Origin: Rhizobium sp. Root1334
Lineage (GTDB): Bacteria > Pseudomonadota > Alphaproteobacteria > Rhizobiales > Rhizobiaceae
DNA: 64,000 bases
NCBI RefSeq assembly: GCF_001426665.1
Contig: NZ_LMEY01000001.1
Span: forward strand, 502,054 to 566,053
Direction: 5' to 3'
The notes beneath the pieces are model-generated. The model was given only the letters and a program-made list of their open reading frames with translations, was not told the DNA's origin and did no database searches. Position 1 is the stretch's first letter. Each line of letters starts with the position of its first letter. Made by a program: the position numbers and the translations under genes. This document shows, one piece after another, positions 26,947 through 37,343 of the stretch.

Positions 26947-28146
26947 ATGGCGAGCATCACATCACCTACAGGCATCAGCCCGGAAAAGACTGCGGTTTCC
27001 GTCATCGTGGCCGTCAGCTTCTGCCATATGCTGAACGATATCATGCAGTCGCTGCTCACCTCGCTCTATCCGCTGCTGAAGGAAAACTATGCGCTCGATT
27101 TCGTACAGATCGGCCTTCTGACCTTCGCATTCCAGGTCACCGCATCGCTGCTGCAACCCGCCGTCGGTGTCGTCACCGATCGCTGGCCGATGCCATTTTC
27201 GCTTCCGGCGGCGATGCTGTCGACCTGCGCCGGCCTGATCACGCTTGCCAATGCCCATCATTTCTATGTTCTGGTCCTCGGCGCTTGCCTGATCGGCATC
27301 GGCTCGGCGATCTTCCATCCGGAAGCATCGCGCGTCGCGCGGTTGGCCTCTGGCGGACGCCACGGCCTTGCCCAGTCGCTGTTCCAGGTCGGCGGCAATA
27401 CCGGCACGGCAATCGGGCCGTTGCTCGCCGCCTTCATCGTCATTCCGCAGGGCCAGGGCAGCCTCAGCTGGTTCTCCGTCGTTGCATTGACCGGCTTCAT
27501 GGTGCTGTCCTGGGTGAGTGTCTGGTATACCCGTCATCGCCGCAGCTCGGCCGGCCGCAAGCCGGTCAGCCGGACGCTGCCATTGCCGCGCAACCAGGTT
27601 ATCTGGACCCTGATCGTTCTCGTCATCCTGACCGCGACGAAGAACGCCTATCTCTCCAGCCTGTCCAGCTACTTCACCTTCTTCACCATCGAGAAGTTCG
27701 GTGTTGGCGTTCAGGAAGCGCAGATGCTGCTGTTCCTGTTCCTTGGCGCATCGGCTGCCGGTGTGATCTTCGGCGGACCGATCGGCGACCGTTTTGGCGC
27801 TCGCTTCGTTATCTGGTTCTCTATCCTCGGCGTCATCCCCTTCGCGCTGCTTTTGCCCTATGCCAACCTGTTCTGGACGGCGGCGCTGGTGATCATCATT
27901 GGCTTCATCTTCTCCTCGGCGTTCTCGGCCATCGTGGTCTTTGCGCAGGAACTGGTGCCCGGCCGCGTCGGTCTGATCGCCGGCATGTTCTTCGGCTTTG
28001 CCTTCGGCTTCGGCGGCATCGGCGCTGCAGTCCTCGGTATCTTCGCAGATCGCAACGGCATCGAGTTCGTCTATAAGCTCTGCTCCTACATGCCGCTGCT
28101 GGGCCTCTTGACGATCTTCCTGCCGAAGCTTCCAAGCCACCGGTAA
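26947..28146 (+). CDS. MFS transporter, fosmidomycin-resistance (Fsr) like
   Basis: 399 residues with twelve hydrophobic segments. The first helix region SFCHMLNDIMQSLLTSLYPLLKE and the LIGIGSAIFHPEASRVARLASGGRHG loop fit the Fsr branch of the major facilitator family, which exports small drugs. GGPIGDRFGAR is the MFS loop motif in the second half. The ATG has GAGGA seven bases upstream. Likely controlled by the divergent AraC regulator. The substrate is not known. Confidence 0.87.
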   Translation: MASITSPTGISPEKTAVSVIVAVSFCHMLNDIMQSLLTSLYPLLKENYALDFVQIGLLTFAFQVTASLLQPAVGVVTDRWPMPFSLPAAMLSTCAGLITLANAHHFYVLVLGACLIGIGSAIFHPEASRVARLASGGRHGLAQSLFQVGGNTGTAIGPLLAAFIVIPQGQGSLSWFSVVALTGFMVLSWVSVWYTRHRRSSAGRKPVSRTLPLPRNQVIWTLIVLVILTATKNAYLSSLSSYFTFFTIEKFGVGVQEAQMLLFLFLGASAAGVIFGGPIGDRFGARFVIWFSILGVIPFALLLPYANLFWTAALVIIIGFIFSSAFSAIVVFAQELVPGRVGLIAGMFFGFAFGFGGIGAAVLGIFADRNGIEFVYKLCSYMPLLGLLTIFLPKLPSHR

Positions 28147-28325
28147 CTCGACAACCCGACGAGGGGCGGCAAGTCCCTCGCCGGGTCGCAGCGACATGCC
28201 CTGCTCCGGCAAAGCATTCGGAGCGGTGGCATCCCGGCCAAACTGCAACCCAGCGCATCTCATTGTAAGTATTCGTCAAGCATTGAACGCTAAGGTTCAC
28301 CCTGGGGACTATCGGGGTAAATTCA

Positions 28326-29369
28326 ATGCGCAAAACGTTCGTTGCAGTTTCTACTGCGCTCGGCGTATCGATCGCGTCAGCGCCCGCACATGCGGAAACG
28401 CTGAACCTGTTGATCTGGGAATCCTATATCGATCAGAAGATCCTCGATCGCTGGACCGAAAAGACCGGCGTTGGGGTGCATCAGGTCTATTATGATAGCG
28501 GCGATGCGCGCGACGAGGTGCTTTCGGATCCCGGCAGCAATATCGATATTGCCGTGATCGGCGAAAACGGAGCAGAGCTGTTTGGCAAGCGTGGCGTGCT
28601 CGAGCCGTTGTCAGACAAGAACGTCGCCTCGATGAAGGATTACAAGCCCGCCTGGACGTCCCGCTGCGCCGGCTATGCCATGCCCTATCTCTGGGGCACG
28701 ATGGGCATCGTCTACCGCTCGGACATGGTCAAGACCACGCCGACGTCGTGGAACGACCTGATGTCGCCGGATCCGGCCCTGACAAAACATATCGCCATGT
28801 ATGACGATCACAACGAGGCCTTTGTTGCGCCGCTGTCCATGCTGGGCAAATCCATCAACGCCAATGACAACGAGACGCTGAAAGCGGCCTTTGAGGTCAT
28901 GAAGAAGCAGGCGCCCTTCGTTCTCACCTACGATTATGTGATCACCTCGATCCAGAGCCCTGAAAACGGCAAGAATATCTACATGGCGCTTGCCTATAGC
29001 GGCGATCAGCACGTGCTCAACGACAAGGCAGGCACGCCCGGCGTCTGGCGCTACGCGGTGCCGAAGGAAGGCACCCTTTCCTGGCTCGATTGCATGGCCG
29101 TCACCGCTGCCTCGCCGCGCAAGGCGCTCGCGCTGCAGCTGGTCGACTTTATTGGCTCGCCGCAAAGTGCTGCTGATAACGCCGCCGCCTTGACGATGCC
29201 CACCGCCAGCGAAAAGGCGCTTGAACTCATCCCCGCCGAGATGCGGTCCAACCAGGAAATATATCCGCCGGCCGACATCCTGGCCAAGAGCCAGTACCAG
29301 AAGGAACTGTCGATCCAATCGATACAGACGCGCCGCCGCATCATCAGCTCGATGGCAAACTTCCAGTGA
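28326..29369 (+). CDS. PotD/NspS-like periplasmic polyamine-binding protein
   Basis: 347-residue periplasmic binding protein with signal peptide ending SAPAHA. The mature start (ETLNLLIWESYIDQKILDRW) is typical of PotD/PotF-type polyamine receptors, as are YAMPYLWGTMGIVYRSD and the C-terminal EIYPPADILAKSQ. No ABC permease or ATPase gene is near. Instead its stop overlaps by four bases (GTGA) the start of a membrane GGDEF-EAL gene. In Vibrio cholerae the same pair, NspS and MbaA, senses norspermidine and spermidine to set c-di-GMP, so a sensory rather than transport job is the best inference. Confidence 0.85.
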   Translation: MRKTFVAVSTALGVSIASAPAHAETLNLLIWESYIDQKILDRWTEKTGVGVHQVYYDSGDARDEVLSDPGSNIDIAVIGENGAELFGKRGVLEPLSDKNVASMKDYKPAWTSRCAGYAMPYLWGTMGIVYRSDMVKTTPTSWNDLMSPDPALTKHIAMYDDHNEAFVAPLSMLGKSINANDNETLKAAFEVMKKQAPFVLTYDYVITSIQSPENGKNIYMALAYSGDQHVLNDKAGTPGVWRYAVPKEGTLSWLDCMAVTAASPRKALALQLVDFIGSPQSAADNAAALTMPTASEKALELIPAEMRSNQEIYPPADILAKSQYQKELSIQSIQTRRRIISSMANFQ

Positions 29370-31759
29370 CACTTGGCAAACGCGCGTTTTTCCTGATCTT
29401 TCCGGTCGTTCTGGCGGGTTATCTGCTGGCTGCCCTTTCGGTCTATTTTGTTCAGGGACACTCTGTTCTGGCTTTGGAGCGGACACGGCTTTCGCAACAG
29501 CTCGACCACATGGCCGCGCTGTTTCGCAACGAGGTCAGCCAGAGCCGGAGCTTTCTCTATTCGATCCTGGAAGGCAACGCCGTCCGCCTGTTCGTGTCGG
29601 AACCGGACGAGGCCTACCGCAACAATGCGCTTGGCCTGCGGCTACAGCAGAGTGTGCGCTCGCTGTCTGACGATCCGAAGAAATTCATCTCCTTCGCGAT
29701 TCTCAATCCCGACCTGACGCCCGGCTATTATTTCGAGAACAGCGATGATCCGTTCGCGGAGATCGGCGCGCCGCAGTTTGCCCTGGCCAGCCGGCTTGCC
29801 GGTGGCAGCCAGTTGCGGGATTGGACTTTTCTGCACGATGCCGAGACACGCCAGCTGATCGTCTATTCGGAGTTTATCGATCCCATAACCTTCAGCCGCC
29901 CGCTGCCAAGCGCCAAGGCAGACGCGCTTCTGGTGCAAGTGGCGATCGAGCCGACACAGTTCCTCGGCATGCAGCGCGCATTGCAGAACGAGTATGAAAC
30001 AGAACTCAATTTCGAGACCGCGCCACAGCTGCAACCGCCTGGCGACCTTTCCGCATCCGTCCGGATGGCGCCATCCCTGTTTGCAACGCTGACCGTGCCG
30101 CCATCCCACGGATCCGGCAATATGGGCCAATTGAAACTGCTCCTGATCTTTGGCGCACTGGTGATGAGCTTTATCTCCGTCGGGCTGATGATCGCGTTGA
30201 TCCGCCGGTTCATCACCAACCCGATCTCGGCTCTTGATCGTCAGGTGACCAAGGTGATGAGCGGTGAAAACGAAGGCATCAAGGAAACCGGCGCCGAGGG
30301 CGAAATCGGCCGGTTGACCGGCAATATCAAGCAATTGCACGATCAGTCGCAGCGGGCATTGAAACTGGTGCAGCAGACGTCCTGGACCGATACGCTGACC
30401 GGCATCAGCAATCGCGCTCATTTCAACATGCTGGCTGCGGATGTCATCCAACAGGTCTCGACGCAGGGTGGCCATTGCAGTCTTCTCTTCATTGACATCG
30501 ACCACTTCAAGTTCGTCAACGACAAGTATGGCCATGAGGTCGGCGACGACCTGTTGAAGACGCTAGCGCTGCGGATCGAGGCTGCTATCAGCGTGATCGC
30601 AGCGCGGCGGCAGATGACACCGGCCGTTTTTGCCCGCCTGTCCGGCGACGAATTTGCTGTTCTCATACAATCAAAGCCGGGAGACGGCACCATCCGGGAA
30701 ATGTGTGCGGCGATCCTTGCCTTGTTTTCAAACGGTTTCGAAGTGCGCGGGAAATATTATCCGGTCACCGCCAGCATCGGCGTCGCCATCTGCCCGACGG
30801 ATGCCACCAACCTTGCCGAATTGATCTCCAATGCCGACGCGGCGATGTATCAGGCCAAGACCAACGGCAAGAACCGTTCCTCGCGCTTCTCGCGGGCGCT
30901 TCAGGACAAGCGCGACCGCATCCGCCATATTCAGGAGGAGTTGCAACAGGTCGATCCCGACGAGCAGTTCCATCTGGTCTACATGCCGATCGTCAATACC
31001 GGCGGCAAGGTAATCGGTTGCGAGGCCCTGTTGCGCTGGGTCTCGCCAATGCTTGGCAACGTCACGCCCGACGAATTCGTCCCGATCGCCGAAAGCACCG
31101 GCCTTTTCACCAAAATCGACTGGTGGGTGATCAACCGGGCGATGTCGGAACACAACCGGCTGAAACAGCTGTTCGGACCGGAAACCATTCTTGCGATCAA
31201 CATCTCGTCGGCGGAACTGCATTCCAAGTCGATCAGCGATTATTTCTGCGACTGCCTTGCCCGGCATGGGCTGGATGCGCGCACCATCGAGATCGAACTG
31301 ACGGAAACCTATGCCGTCAAGCTTGGCGACCAGGTGCACCGGAACATCGAGACCCTGCGCGAACGGGGCTTCCGTATCTCCATCGATGATTTCGGCGCCG
31401 GTTATACCTCCGTGCAGCAGATCATCGAATATACCGCCGACACCATCAAACTCGACCGGGCACTGGTGCAAAACCTTGCCAACGAGGAATCCCTGCCGGC
31501 CCTGAAGGCAATGATTGCCCTCTGCCACGCGCAGAACATGGCCGTGGTTGGCGAAGGGGTGGATACGCCCGAAAAGCTCGCGATGCTGACGGCGGCCGGC
31601 TGCGATCATTTTCAGGGCTACCTGATCAGCAAGCCACTGGTACCCGCAGACCTTGCCATCTGGGCACTGAAGCAGACGGTGAAAATGGCCGCTTGTGCCA
31701 ACGATGGCATCGCCTTCACTGACGCCAGCCTCCTCGCCGAAGCCTCAAGCCTCCCCTGA
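29366..31759 (+). CDS. Membrane GGDEF-EAL protein (MbaA-like)
   Basis: 797 residues, starting at a GTG that overlaps the upstream stop. Layout: membrane segment at about 7-28, a periplasmic sensor of some 220 residues, second membrane segment (LLLIFGALVMSFISVGLMIALI), HAMP-like linker, GGDEF domain with SGDEF in ARLSGDEFAVL, and an EAL domain with intact catalytic motifs: GCEALLRWVSP, INISSAEL, IELTETYAV, SIDDFGAGYTS and TIKLDRALV. Both making and breaking c-di-GMP are possible; MbaA-type proteins are mainly phosphodiesterases. The partner upstream is expected to dock on the periplasmic sensor. Confidence 0.9.
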   Translation: MTLGKRAFFLIFPVVLAGYLLAALSVYFVQGHSVLALERTRLSQQLDHMAALFRNEVSQSRSFLYSILEGNAVRLFVSEPDEAYRNNALGLRLQQSVRSLSDDPKKFISFAILNPDLTPGYYFENSDDPFAEIGAPQFALASRLAGGSQLRDWTFLHDAETRQLIVYSEFIDPITFSRPLPSAKADALLVQVAIEPTQFLGMQRALQNEYETELNFETAPQLQPPGDLSASVRMAPSLFATLTVPPSHGSGNMGQLKLLLIFGALVMSFISVGLMIALIRRFITNPISALDRQVTKVMSGENEGIKETGAEGEIGRLTGNIKQLHDQSQRALKLVQQTSWTDTLTGISNRAHFNMLAADVIQQVSTQGGHCSLLFIDIDHFKFVNDKYGHEVGDDLLKTLALRIEAAISVIAARRQMTPAVFARLSGDEFAVLIQSKPGDGTIREMCAAILALFSNGFEVRGKYYPVTASIGVAICPTDATNLAELISNADAAMYQAKTNGKNRSSRFSRALQDKRDRIRHIQEELQQVDPDEQFHLVYMPIVNTGGKVIGCEALLRWVSPMLGNVTPDEFVPIAESTGLFTKIDWWVINRAMSEHNRLKQLFGPETILAINISSAELHSKSISDYFCDCLARHGLDARTIEIELTETYAVKLGDQVHRNIETLRERGFRISIDDFGAGYTSVQQIIEYTADTIKLDRALVQNLANEESLPALKAMIALCHAQNMAVVGEGVDTPEKLAMLTAAGCDHFQGYLISKPLVPADLAIWALKQTVKMAACANDGIAFTDASLLAEASSLP

Positions 31760-31855
31760 AACGCCGGTATCGCGATCCTTGCAGAGATTTCGCCTTGACC
31801 TTGGGGCGCCCTCGCCTTAACCGCACCTCAACACTGCGGATTGCGGGAGTAGGCG

Positions 31856-33127
31856 ATGAAAGTTCTGTTGATCGGATCGGGCGGGCGTGAACATGCGCTG
31901 GCATGGAAGCTAAGACAATCGCCACGCCTGACGGCACTCTATGCCGCTCCCGGCAATCCGGGCATCGCCGAAGAGGCAACGCTTGTCGATATCGATACCG
32001 CGGATAACGCCGCCGTTCTGGATTTCTGCCGCACGGAAACAATCGATTTTGTCGTCGTCGGCCCGGAAGCGCCACTCGTTGCGGGTCTTGCCGATACTTT
32101 GCGCGACGCTGGCATCGCTGTCTTCGGCCCGTCTGCGGCCGCCGCGCAACTGGAAGGCTCCAAGGGTTTTACCAAGGACATCTGCGCCAAATACAACATC
32201 CCGACCGGCGCCTATCAGCGCTTCACGTCGGCGGAACCGGCCAAGGCCTATATTCGCGAGCAGGGCGCGCCCATCGTCATCAAGGCCGACGGGCTGGCTG
32301 CGGGCAAGGGCGTCACCGTTGCCATGACACTCGACGAGGCGCTTGACGCCGTCGACAGCTGCTTTTCCGGCGCCTTCGGCGCAGCTGGAGCCGAGGTGGT
32401 GGTGGAAGCTTACCTTGACGGCGAGGAAGCCAGCTTCTTCTGCCTTTGCGATGGCAAGACGGCTCTGGCTCTGGCGTCAGCGCAGGATCACAAGCGCGTC
32501 GGCGATGGCGACACCGGCCCGAACACCGGCGGCATGGGCGCCTATTCGCCAGCCCCCGTGATGACGCCTGATATGGTCGAGCGCACCATGCGCGAGATCA
32601 TCGAACCGACGATTTCAGGCATGGCCGATAGCGGCCACCCTTTCACCGGCGTGCTGTTTGCCGGCCTGATGATCACCGCCAAAGGCCCGGAACTGATCGA
32701 ATACAATGTCCGCTTCGGCGATCCGGAATGCCAGGTTCTGATGATGCGGCTGAAAAGCGATCTCCTGCCGCTGCTCCATGCTGCCGCCACCGGCACGCTC
32801 GCCACCGTCAGCGCCGAATGGCGCGACGAGGCGGCGCTGACCGTGGTCATGGCCTCGAAGGGATATCCGGCTGCCTACGAGAAGAACACGCCCATAGCCG
32901 CAATCCCGCAGGCGGACGCCGGAACCAAGGTGTTCCATGCCGGAACAGCGCTGAAGGACGGGCAACTGGTTGCCACTGGCGGCCGTGTGCTCAACGTTAC
33001 AGCGATGGGCGGCAGCGTCAGCGCGGCAAAAGACAAGGCCTATGCGGCGCTTGATAAGGTGGAGTGGGACAACGGCTTTTGCCGCCGCGACATCGGCTGG
33101 CAGGCGGTCGAGCGCGAAAAGGTCTGA
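31856..33127 (+). CDS. purD: Phosphoribosylamine-glycine ligase
   Basis: Second step of purine synthesis: joins glycine to phosphoribosylamine with ATP. 423 residues, the usual bacterial length. ATP-grasp landmarks: [19 protein letters not shown] at the start, [36 protein letters not shown] and [19 protein letters not shown] lies six bases before the ATG. It is separated from the GGDEF-EAL gene by 96 bases and probably has its own promoter. Confidence 0.97.
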   Translation: MKVLLIGSGGREHALAWKLRQSPRLTALYAAPGNPGIAEEATLVDIDTADNAAVLDFCRTETIDFVVVGPEAPLVAGLADTLRDAGIAVFGPSAAAAQLEGSKGFTKDICAKYNIPTGAYQRFTSAEPAKAYIREQGAPIVIKADGLAAGKGVTVAMTLDEALDAVDSCFSGAFGAAGAEVVVEAYLDGEEASFFCLCDGKTALALASAQDHKRVGDGDTGPNTGGMGAYSPAPVMTPDMVERTMREIIEPTISGMADSGHPFTGVLFAGLMITAKGPELIEYNVRFGDPECQVLMMRLKSDLLPLLHAAATGTLATVSAEWRDEAALTVVMASKGYPAAYEKNTPIAAIPQADAGTKVFHAGTALKDGQLVATGGRVLNVTAMGGSVSAAKDKAYAALDKVEWDNGFCRRDIGWQAVEREKV

Positions 33128-33291
33128 GCGGCCACGGCGCTCCAATCGCGGGAGTCATTCAATTTTTACCAATTCTCCTGACGGGAACGTAACGGAGAAC
33201 GGCTATTTTCCCTGACTGAATAAGTGCTACTGCGACCCTTGCGCGTCATGATTGACCCGCGGCGCCGTAGCGATTTCAGAGGAGAAAGCCG

Positions 33292-33819
33292 ATGCGCGCC
33301 CTTTTGTTCACGCTCACCAGCCTGGTAGCAGCCAGCACAGCCGGCGCATCTTCGCTCGAAAACATCATCTCCGGCAAAAATATCGACAAGAGTATTTCGC
33401 AGCTTTCCTGTGATCAGTGCCCGCCATTGGTGGTCAAGAAGAAAACCAGCTACGTCGTTCCGGACATGGTGCCGGGGACTGACCGGGTCGAGTTGAAGGA
33501 AATCAACGGTGAAATGAAACTGGTTCGTACTGAAGCCTGGCTTGGCGGCTCGCCGGTCGTCTTCATCAGCAAGGCGACGGATGCAGACATCAAGCAGGCT
33601 CAAGCTCAAAAGCCCGCTGCAGGCGATCTGGCGAAGGCCGCAACGGTGGACGCGCCGCCTGTGGAAGCCCAGGCAACGGCCACTCTTGAGATCGTCGATA
33701 TGGCTGCGAAAACTGCCTCTCTCGACATGGGATCGCCGGCTGCAATGACAGCAGTCACGCCGCAAGACAGTCGATCACAAGAAGTTGATCTGGAAAATTT
33801 CCAACTTCGGCTAAAATAA
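33292..33819 (+). CDS. Exported HPE1-like domain protein
   Basis: 175 residues. An N-terminal signal peptide (LFTLTSLVAASTAGASS) is followed by a compact region with CDQCPPL, KKTSYVVPDMVPGTD and LVRTEAWLGGSPVVFISK, a pattern I recall from rhizobial proteins annotated as plant virulence effector HPE1-like. The rest is a low-complexity Ala/Gln/Val-rich tail. AGAGGAG precedes the ATG. The effector name does not prove a role in plants; the gene is widely distributed in the family. A terminator follows 75 bases on. Confidence 0.7.
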   Translation: MRALLFTLTSLVAASTAGASSLENIISGKNIDKSISQLSCDQCPPLVVKKKTSYVVPDMVPGTDRVELKEINGEMKLVRTEAWLGGSPVVFISKATDADIKQAQAQKPAAGDLAKAATVDAPPVEAQATATLEIVDMAAKTASLDMGSPAAMTAVTPQDSRSQEVDLENFQLRLK

Positions 33820-33894
33820 CCGTGAAGTTCCTGTCCCTGCCCTAACCAGCCGCACGCAAGAAGGTTGACCGGGTATTCGCCCTCCAGGCGAAAG

Positions 33895-33930
33895 ATTGCG
33901 TCCCTGAGAGAAGCAGGGGCGCAATTTTTT
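33895..33930 (+). terminator. Rho-independent terminator after HPE1-like gene
   Basis: ATTGCGTCCCTG and CAGGGGCGCAAT pair with one wobble around a seven-base loop and are followed by six T. Confidence 0.88.
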
Positions 33931-34029
33931 GTGGGGTACCCTTCTACCTGCTGCACTTGACATTCCCGGGCTTGATCCGGTCTGCTGGCACTGCGGCCAC
34001 GTCCTGTAACATGGTCCAGCGGGGATAGT

Positions 34030-34701
34030 ATGGACGTCTTCAACATCGCCAAATCCATCGAGAAGTTCATCTTCGAGCTTCTGATGTGGCTGATCTTTTA
34101 TCCCTACACGCTGTTTAGGGTCATCTTCCAGCCCGGCTACATGCTCGAATATGCACGGCAGGAAACCGTCAGGGACGAGGATGTGTCGTTCGACAGCGGC
34201 ATGAAGCCGTCGATCTTCCTATTTCTGTCGATCGTCATTGCCGCCTTTTTCGCTCCGCTCGCGCCGGCGGATCTTGCAACGATCAAGGGCAGCCAGACAG
34301 GACAATACATCACCCAGTCCTGGATCAATCTCCTGTTCTTCCGGATGGCGGTTTTTTCGATCTTCCCGATCACCTTCGCCCTGATCTACGATCTGATCAC
34401 ACCCGGGCAGGTGACCCGCAATAGCCTGAAAATACCATTCAACCAGCAATGCTATATCTGCGCGCCATTTACGCTGGTCACATCGCTGAGCTTCATTCTC
34501 TACCCGCATACCGGCAACATCGCCTATCTGGTGGCATTGATTGCCGCCCAGATCTGGCTACTCGTATCAAACTTCTTTTTCTTCAGGGGGCAAGTCGGGA
34601 AATCGAGCGGGACCTCGGCGGCGCTAACGGTCTTAGCCTTTATCGTCTCCTGGATCGCCTTCCTTGGCATCACCACTCTCACCCTCGACTATAAGGGTTG
34701 A
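34030..34701 (+). CDS. Multi-pass membrane protein, Yip1-like, unknown function
   Basis: 223 residues with five or six hydrophobic segments, including LLMWLIFYPYTLFRVIF, IFLFLSIVIAAFFAPL, AVFSIFPITFALIYDLI and SAALTVLAFIVSWIAFLGI. The layout is like bacterial Yip1/permease-domain proteins of unknown role. GGGGATAGT precedes the ATG. Convergent with the DUF523 gene. No catalytic motif was noticed. Confidence 0.72.
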   Translation: MDVFNIAKSIEKFIFELLMWLIFYPYTLFRVIFQPGYMLEYARQETVRDEDVSFDSGMKPSIFLFLSIVIAAFFAPLAPADLATIKGSQTGQYITQSWINLLFFRMAVFSIFPITFALIYDLITPGQVTRNSLKIPFNQQCYICAPFTLVTSLSFILYPHTGNIAYLVALIAAQIWLLVSNFFFFRGQVGKSSGTSAALTVLAFIVSWIAFLGITTLTLDYKG

Positions 34702-34729
34702 GCAGGCCAGGCAATTTTCGGGATCGCGT

Positions 34730-35218
34730 TCACGCGCCGGCGGCGGCCACCAGTTCATCGACCTGCCGGTCGGAAAACACCTGGATACCGTTCTGCCGCA
34801 GCAGCGCAGCCGTAACACCCTCGCCCTTCAGGCGGCGGCCGGTAAAACTGCCGTCATAGATGAAGCCCGAGCCGCAGGACGGGCTACCGTCGATCAACAG
34901 AGCATAAGAGCAGCCGGCCTCACGAGCCAGTGCAAGCGCGTTTTCAGCGGCTTGACGAAATGCATCCGTGACATCACCGCCATGGCTTTCCAGCACGCGC
35001 GCCGCCCCGGACAGGACGTCGGCACCTACTCTTCCCGCCGCAATCTCCGCCGGCAGACGCGGCACGGGCATGCCCGCCGACATCTCCGGACAGATCGTCA
35101 CCAGCCGCCCCTCCTCGCGCCAACGGTCGAGCGCCGGATGCACAAGCGGCTTGGCCTGCCCGTCATAGCGGACGGCATGGCCCATGAGACAGGCACTGAC
35201 GAGGATTTTTGCCCTCAT
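34730..35218 (-). CDS. DUF523 family protein
   Basis: About 162 residues, unknown function. The DUF523 pattern is clear: KILVSACLMGHAVRYDG, ICPEMSAGMPVPR, and LLIDGSPSCGSGFIYDGSFTG, with conserved Cys residues. The ATG at 35218 follows GAGAGGGGGG and lies ten bases after the glyS stop, so it is the last gene of the glyS transcript. Confidence 0.88.
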   Translation of the reverse strand: MRAKILVSACLMGHAVRYDGQAKPLVHPALDRWREEGRLVTICPEMSAGMPVPRLPAEIAAGRVGADVLSGAARVLESHGGDVTDAFRQAAENALALAREAGCSYALLIDGSPSCGSGFIYDGSFTGRRLKGEGVTAALLRQNGIQVFSDRQVDELVAAAGA

Positions 35219-35228
35219 CGCCCCCCTC

Positions 35229-37343
35229 TCAGCCCGAAATCTTCGAGAAATCCGCAACTGTTCCGGTCGCCGCGCGGATCAAGCCGAGCAGGGCAAGACG
35301 ATTGGCGCGGATGGCCGGGTCGTCATCATTGACGAGGACGTCGGCGAAGAATTCGTCGACCGGGCCGCGCAGCTTCGACAAGGCCTCCATGGCCGAGCGG
35401 AAGTCTTCGCTGGCGATGGCAGCGCTTGCCTCGGCGGAGGCTTGCGTTACGGCGGCATAGAGCGCCTTTTCGGCATCAAGCTTCAAGAGAGCCGGATCGA
35501 CGGTTGCAGCGACCTGCGTGCCCTTCTTTTCTTCCGCTGCCAGGAGCTGCGTGGCGCGCTTGGCGCCGGCGAGCAGGTTGAGCCCCTCTTCCGAGGTGAC
35601 GAAGGCCGTCAGCGCTTCGACGCGGCGGGCGACCATCAGCAGGTCGTCGGCATCCGGGGTCAGAACGGCATCGATCAGGTCATGGCGGGCGCCGAGATCG
35701 CGAAGGTAGACTTTCAGGCGGTCGTGGAAGAAGGAGACGAGGTCGCCATCCTTCACAACCGCGGAAAGCGGCAGGCGCGCCTTCCGCTCCAGCAATACCC
35801 GCACGACACCCAATGCCGCGCGGCGCAGCGCATAGGGATCCTTCGAGCCTGTCGGCTTCTCGTCGATGGCCCAGAAGCCGATCAGGGTGTCGAGCTTGTC
35901 CGCAAGCGCGACCGTCAGGCCAACGGCATCGGCGGGAAGACGATCGGACGGGCCTTGCGGCTTCCAGTGGTCTTCAATCGCGGCAGCGACGGAGGCGTCT
36001 TCGCCCTGCAGGACGGCATATTTGCGGCCCATGATGCCCTGAAGCTCGGGGAATTCGCCGACGGCTTCGGTGCGCAGGTCGGCTTTCGCCAGCACCACGG
36101 CGCGGTCGACGAGAGCTGCGTCTGCACCAGTGACCTTGGCCAGTTCGGCGGCCAGTGTGCGGATGCGCTGGACGCGTTCGCCCTGCGAGCCGAGCTTGGC
36201 ATGGAAGGTGACGTTTAGTGCGTCGAGCTTGGCCATGCGCTGGTCGAGCGGCTTCTTCAGGTCCAGATCGAATTTTGCCGCCGACGCTTCCAGCGTTTCG
36301 AGGTCCGGCAGGTTGCCCTGGTCGCGGGTCCAGAAGTGCTTGGCGTCCGAAAGACGCGCGCGAACAACCTTGCCGTTGCCGTGGATGATTTCCTTGCCGC
36401 CGTCCTTGGCCTCGATATTGGCGACGAGGATGAACTTGTTCGACAGGGTTTCCTCGCCCGGCCGGCGGGTGACGAAACACTTCTGGTTGGTCTTGATGGT
36501 GAGCCGGATGATTTCCGACGGGATCGCTAGATAATCCTCCTCGAAGGCGCCCATCAGCACCTGCGGCCATTCGACGAGACCGGAGACTTCCTCCAGCAGC
36601 GCCTCGTCCTCGACGAGTTCGAGGCCGCTGGCAAAGGCGATATTGGCGGCGTCGGCAGCGATGATCTGCTTGCGGCGCTCGGCATCGAGGATGACCTTGG
36701 CCTTTTCCAGCTTCTCGATGTAATCGGCAAAGCGGCGCACGGTGATGGCTTCCGGCGCGTGGAAACGGTGTCCATAGGTGACGTTGGAGGCAACGATGCC
36801 ATCGACCTCGAACGGGATGACATGGGTTTCCTCATGTTCGGGGCCGAACAGGCAGACGATCGTCTGCAGCGGCCGCACCCAGCGCAACGAACCAGGCTTG
36901 GCTGAAGCTGCACCCCAACGCATCGGGTTGCCCCAGGGGAACGTGCGGATGATGCCGGGCATCACCTCGGCAATGATCTCTTCTGCCGGACGGCCAGGCT
37001 TGACGATGTGGGCAACATAGAAATCGCCCTTCTTCGGGTCGCTATGGACATGCGCCTGATCGATTGATGTGAGACCGGCACCGCGCAAAAAGCCTTCGAT
37101 GGCCTTTTCATTGGCATCGGTGCGCGGGCCCTTTCGGTCTTCGCGCACATCGGCGGAGCGGGTGTTCAAACCACGGATATCGAGCGTCAGCCGGCGCGGC
37201 GTCCAGTATTCCCTGGCGCCCTCATAGGTCAGCCCCGCCTCGACCAGCGCATCGGTCAAGAGCTTCTTCAGATCACCGGCAGCCTTGCGCTGCATACGGG
37301 CCGGGATTTCCTCGGAGCGGAGTTCAAGCAGAAGATCGGGCAT
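35229..37343 (-). CDS. glyS: Glycyl-tRNA synthetase beta subunit
   Basis: 704 residues, beta chain of the alpha2beta2 bacterial glycyl-tRNA synthetase. The N terminus [39 protein letters not shown] and [13 protein letters not shown] are typical, and the C terminus carries the HD-like and anticodon-binding regions. The start ATG overlaps by one base (TGATG) the stop of the frameshifted DUF559 gene, so translation may depend on reinitiation. Its partner glyQ lies about 6.8 kb upstream. Confidence 0.96.
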   Translation of the reverse strand: MPDLLLELRSEEIPARMQRKAAGDLKKLLTDALVEAGLTYEGAREYWTPRRLTLDIRGLNTRSADVREDRKGPRTDANEKAIEGFLRGAGLTSIDQAHVHSDPKKGDFYVAHIVKPGRPAEEIIAEVMPGIIRTFPWGNPMRWGAASAKPGSLRWVRPLQTIVCLFGPEHEETHVIPFEVDGIVASNVTYGHRFHAPEAITVRRFADYIEKLEKAKVILDAERRKQIIAADAANIAFASGLELVEDEALLEEVSGLVEWPQVLMGAFEEDYLAIPSEIIRLTIKTNQKCFVTRRPGEETLSNKFILVANIEAKDGGKEIIHGNGKVVRARLSDAKHFWTRDQGNLPDLETLEASAAKFDLDLKKPLDQRMAKLDALNVTFHAKLGSQGERVQRIRTLAAELAKVTGADAALVDRAVVLAKADLRTEAVGEFPELQGIMGRKYAVLQGEDASVAAAIEDHWKPQGPSDRLPADAVGLTVALADKLDTLIGFWAIDEKPTGSKDPYALRRAALGVVRVLLERKARLPLSAVVKDGDLVSFFHDRLKVYLRDLGARHDLIDAVLTPDADDLLMVARRVEALTAFVTSEEGLNLLAGAKRATQLLAAEEKKGTQVAATVDPALLKLDAEKALYAAVTQASAEASAAIASEDFRSAMEALSKLRGPVDEFFADVLVNDDDPAIRANRLALLGLIRAATGTVADFSKISG

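Noticed and set aside
26962-28263. 433-codon minus-strand frame
   Set aside because: Antisense shadow of the MFS transporter; highly charged, no family resemblance.
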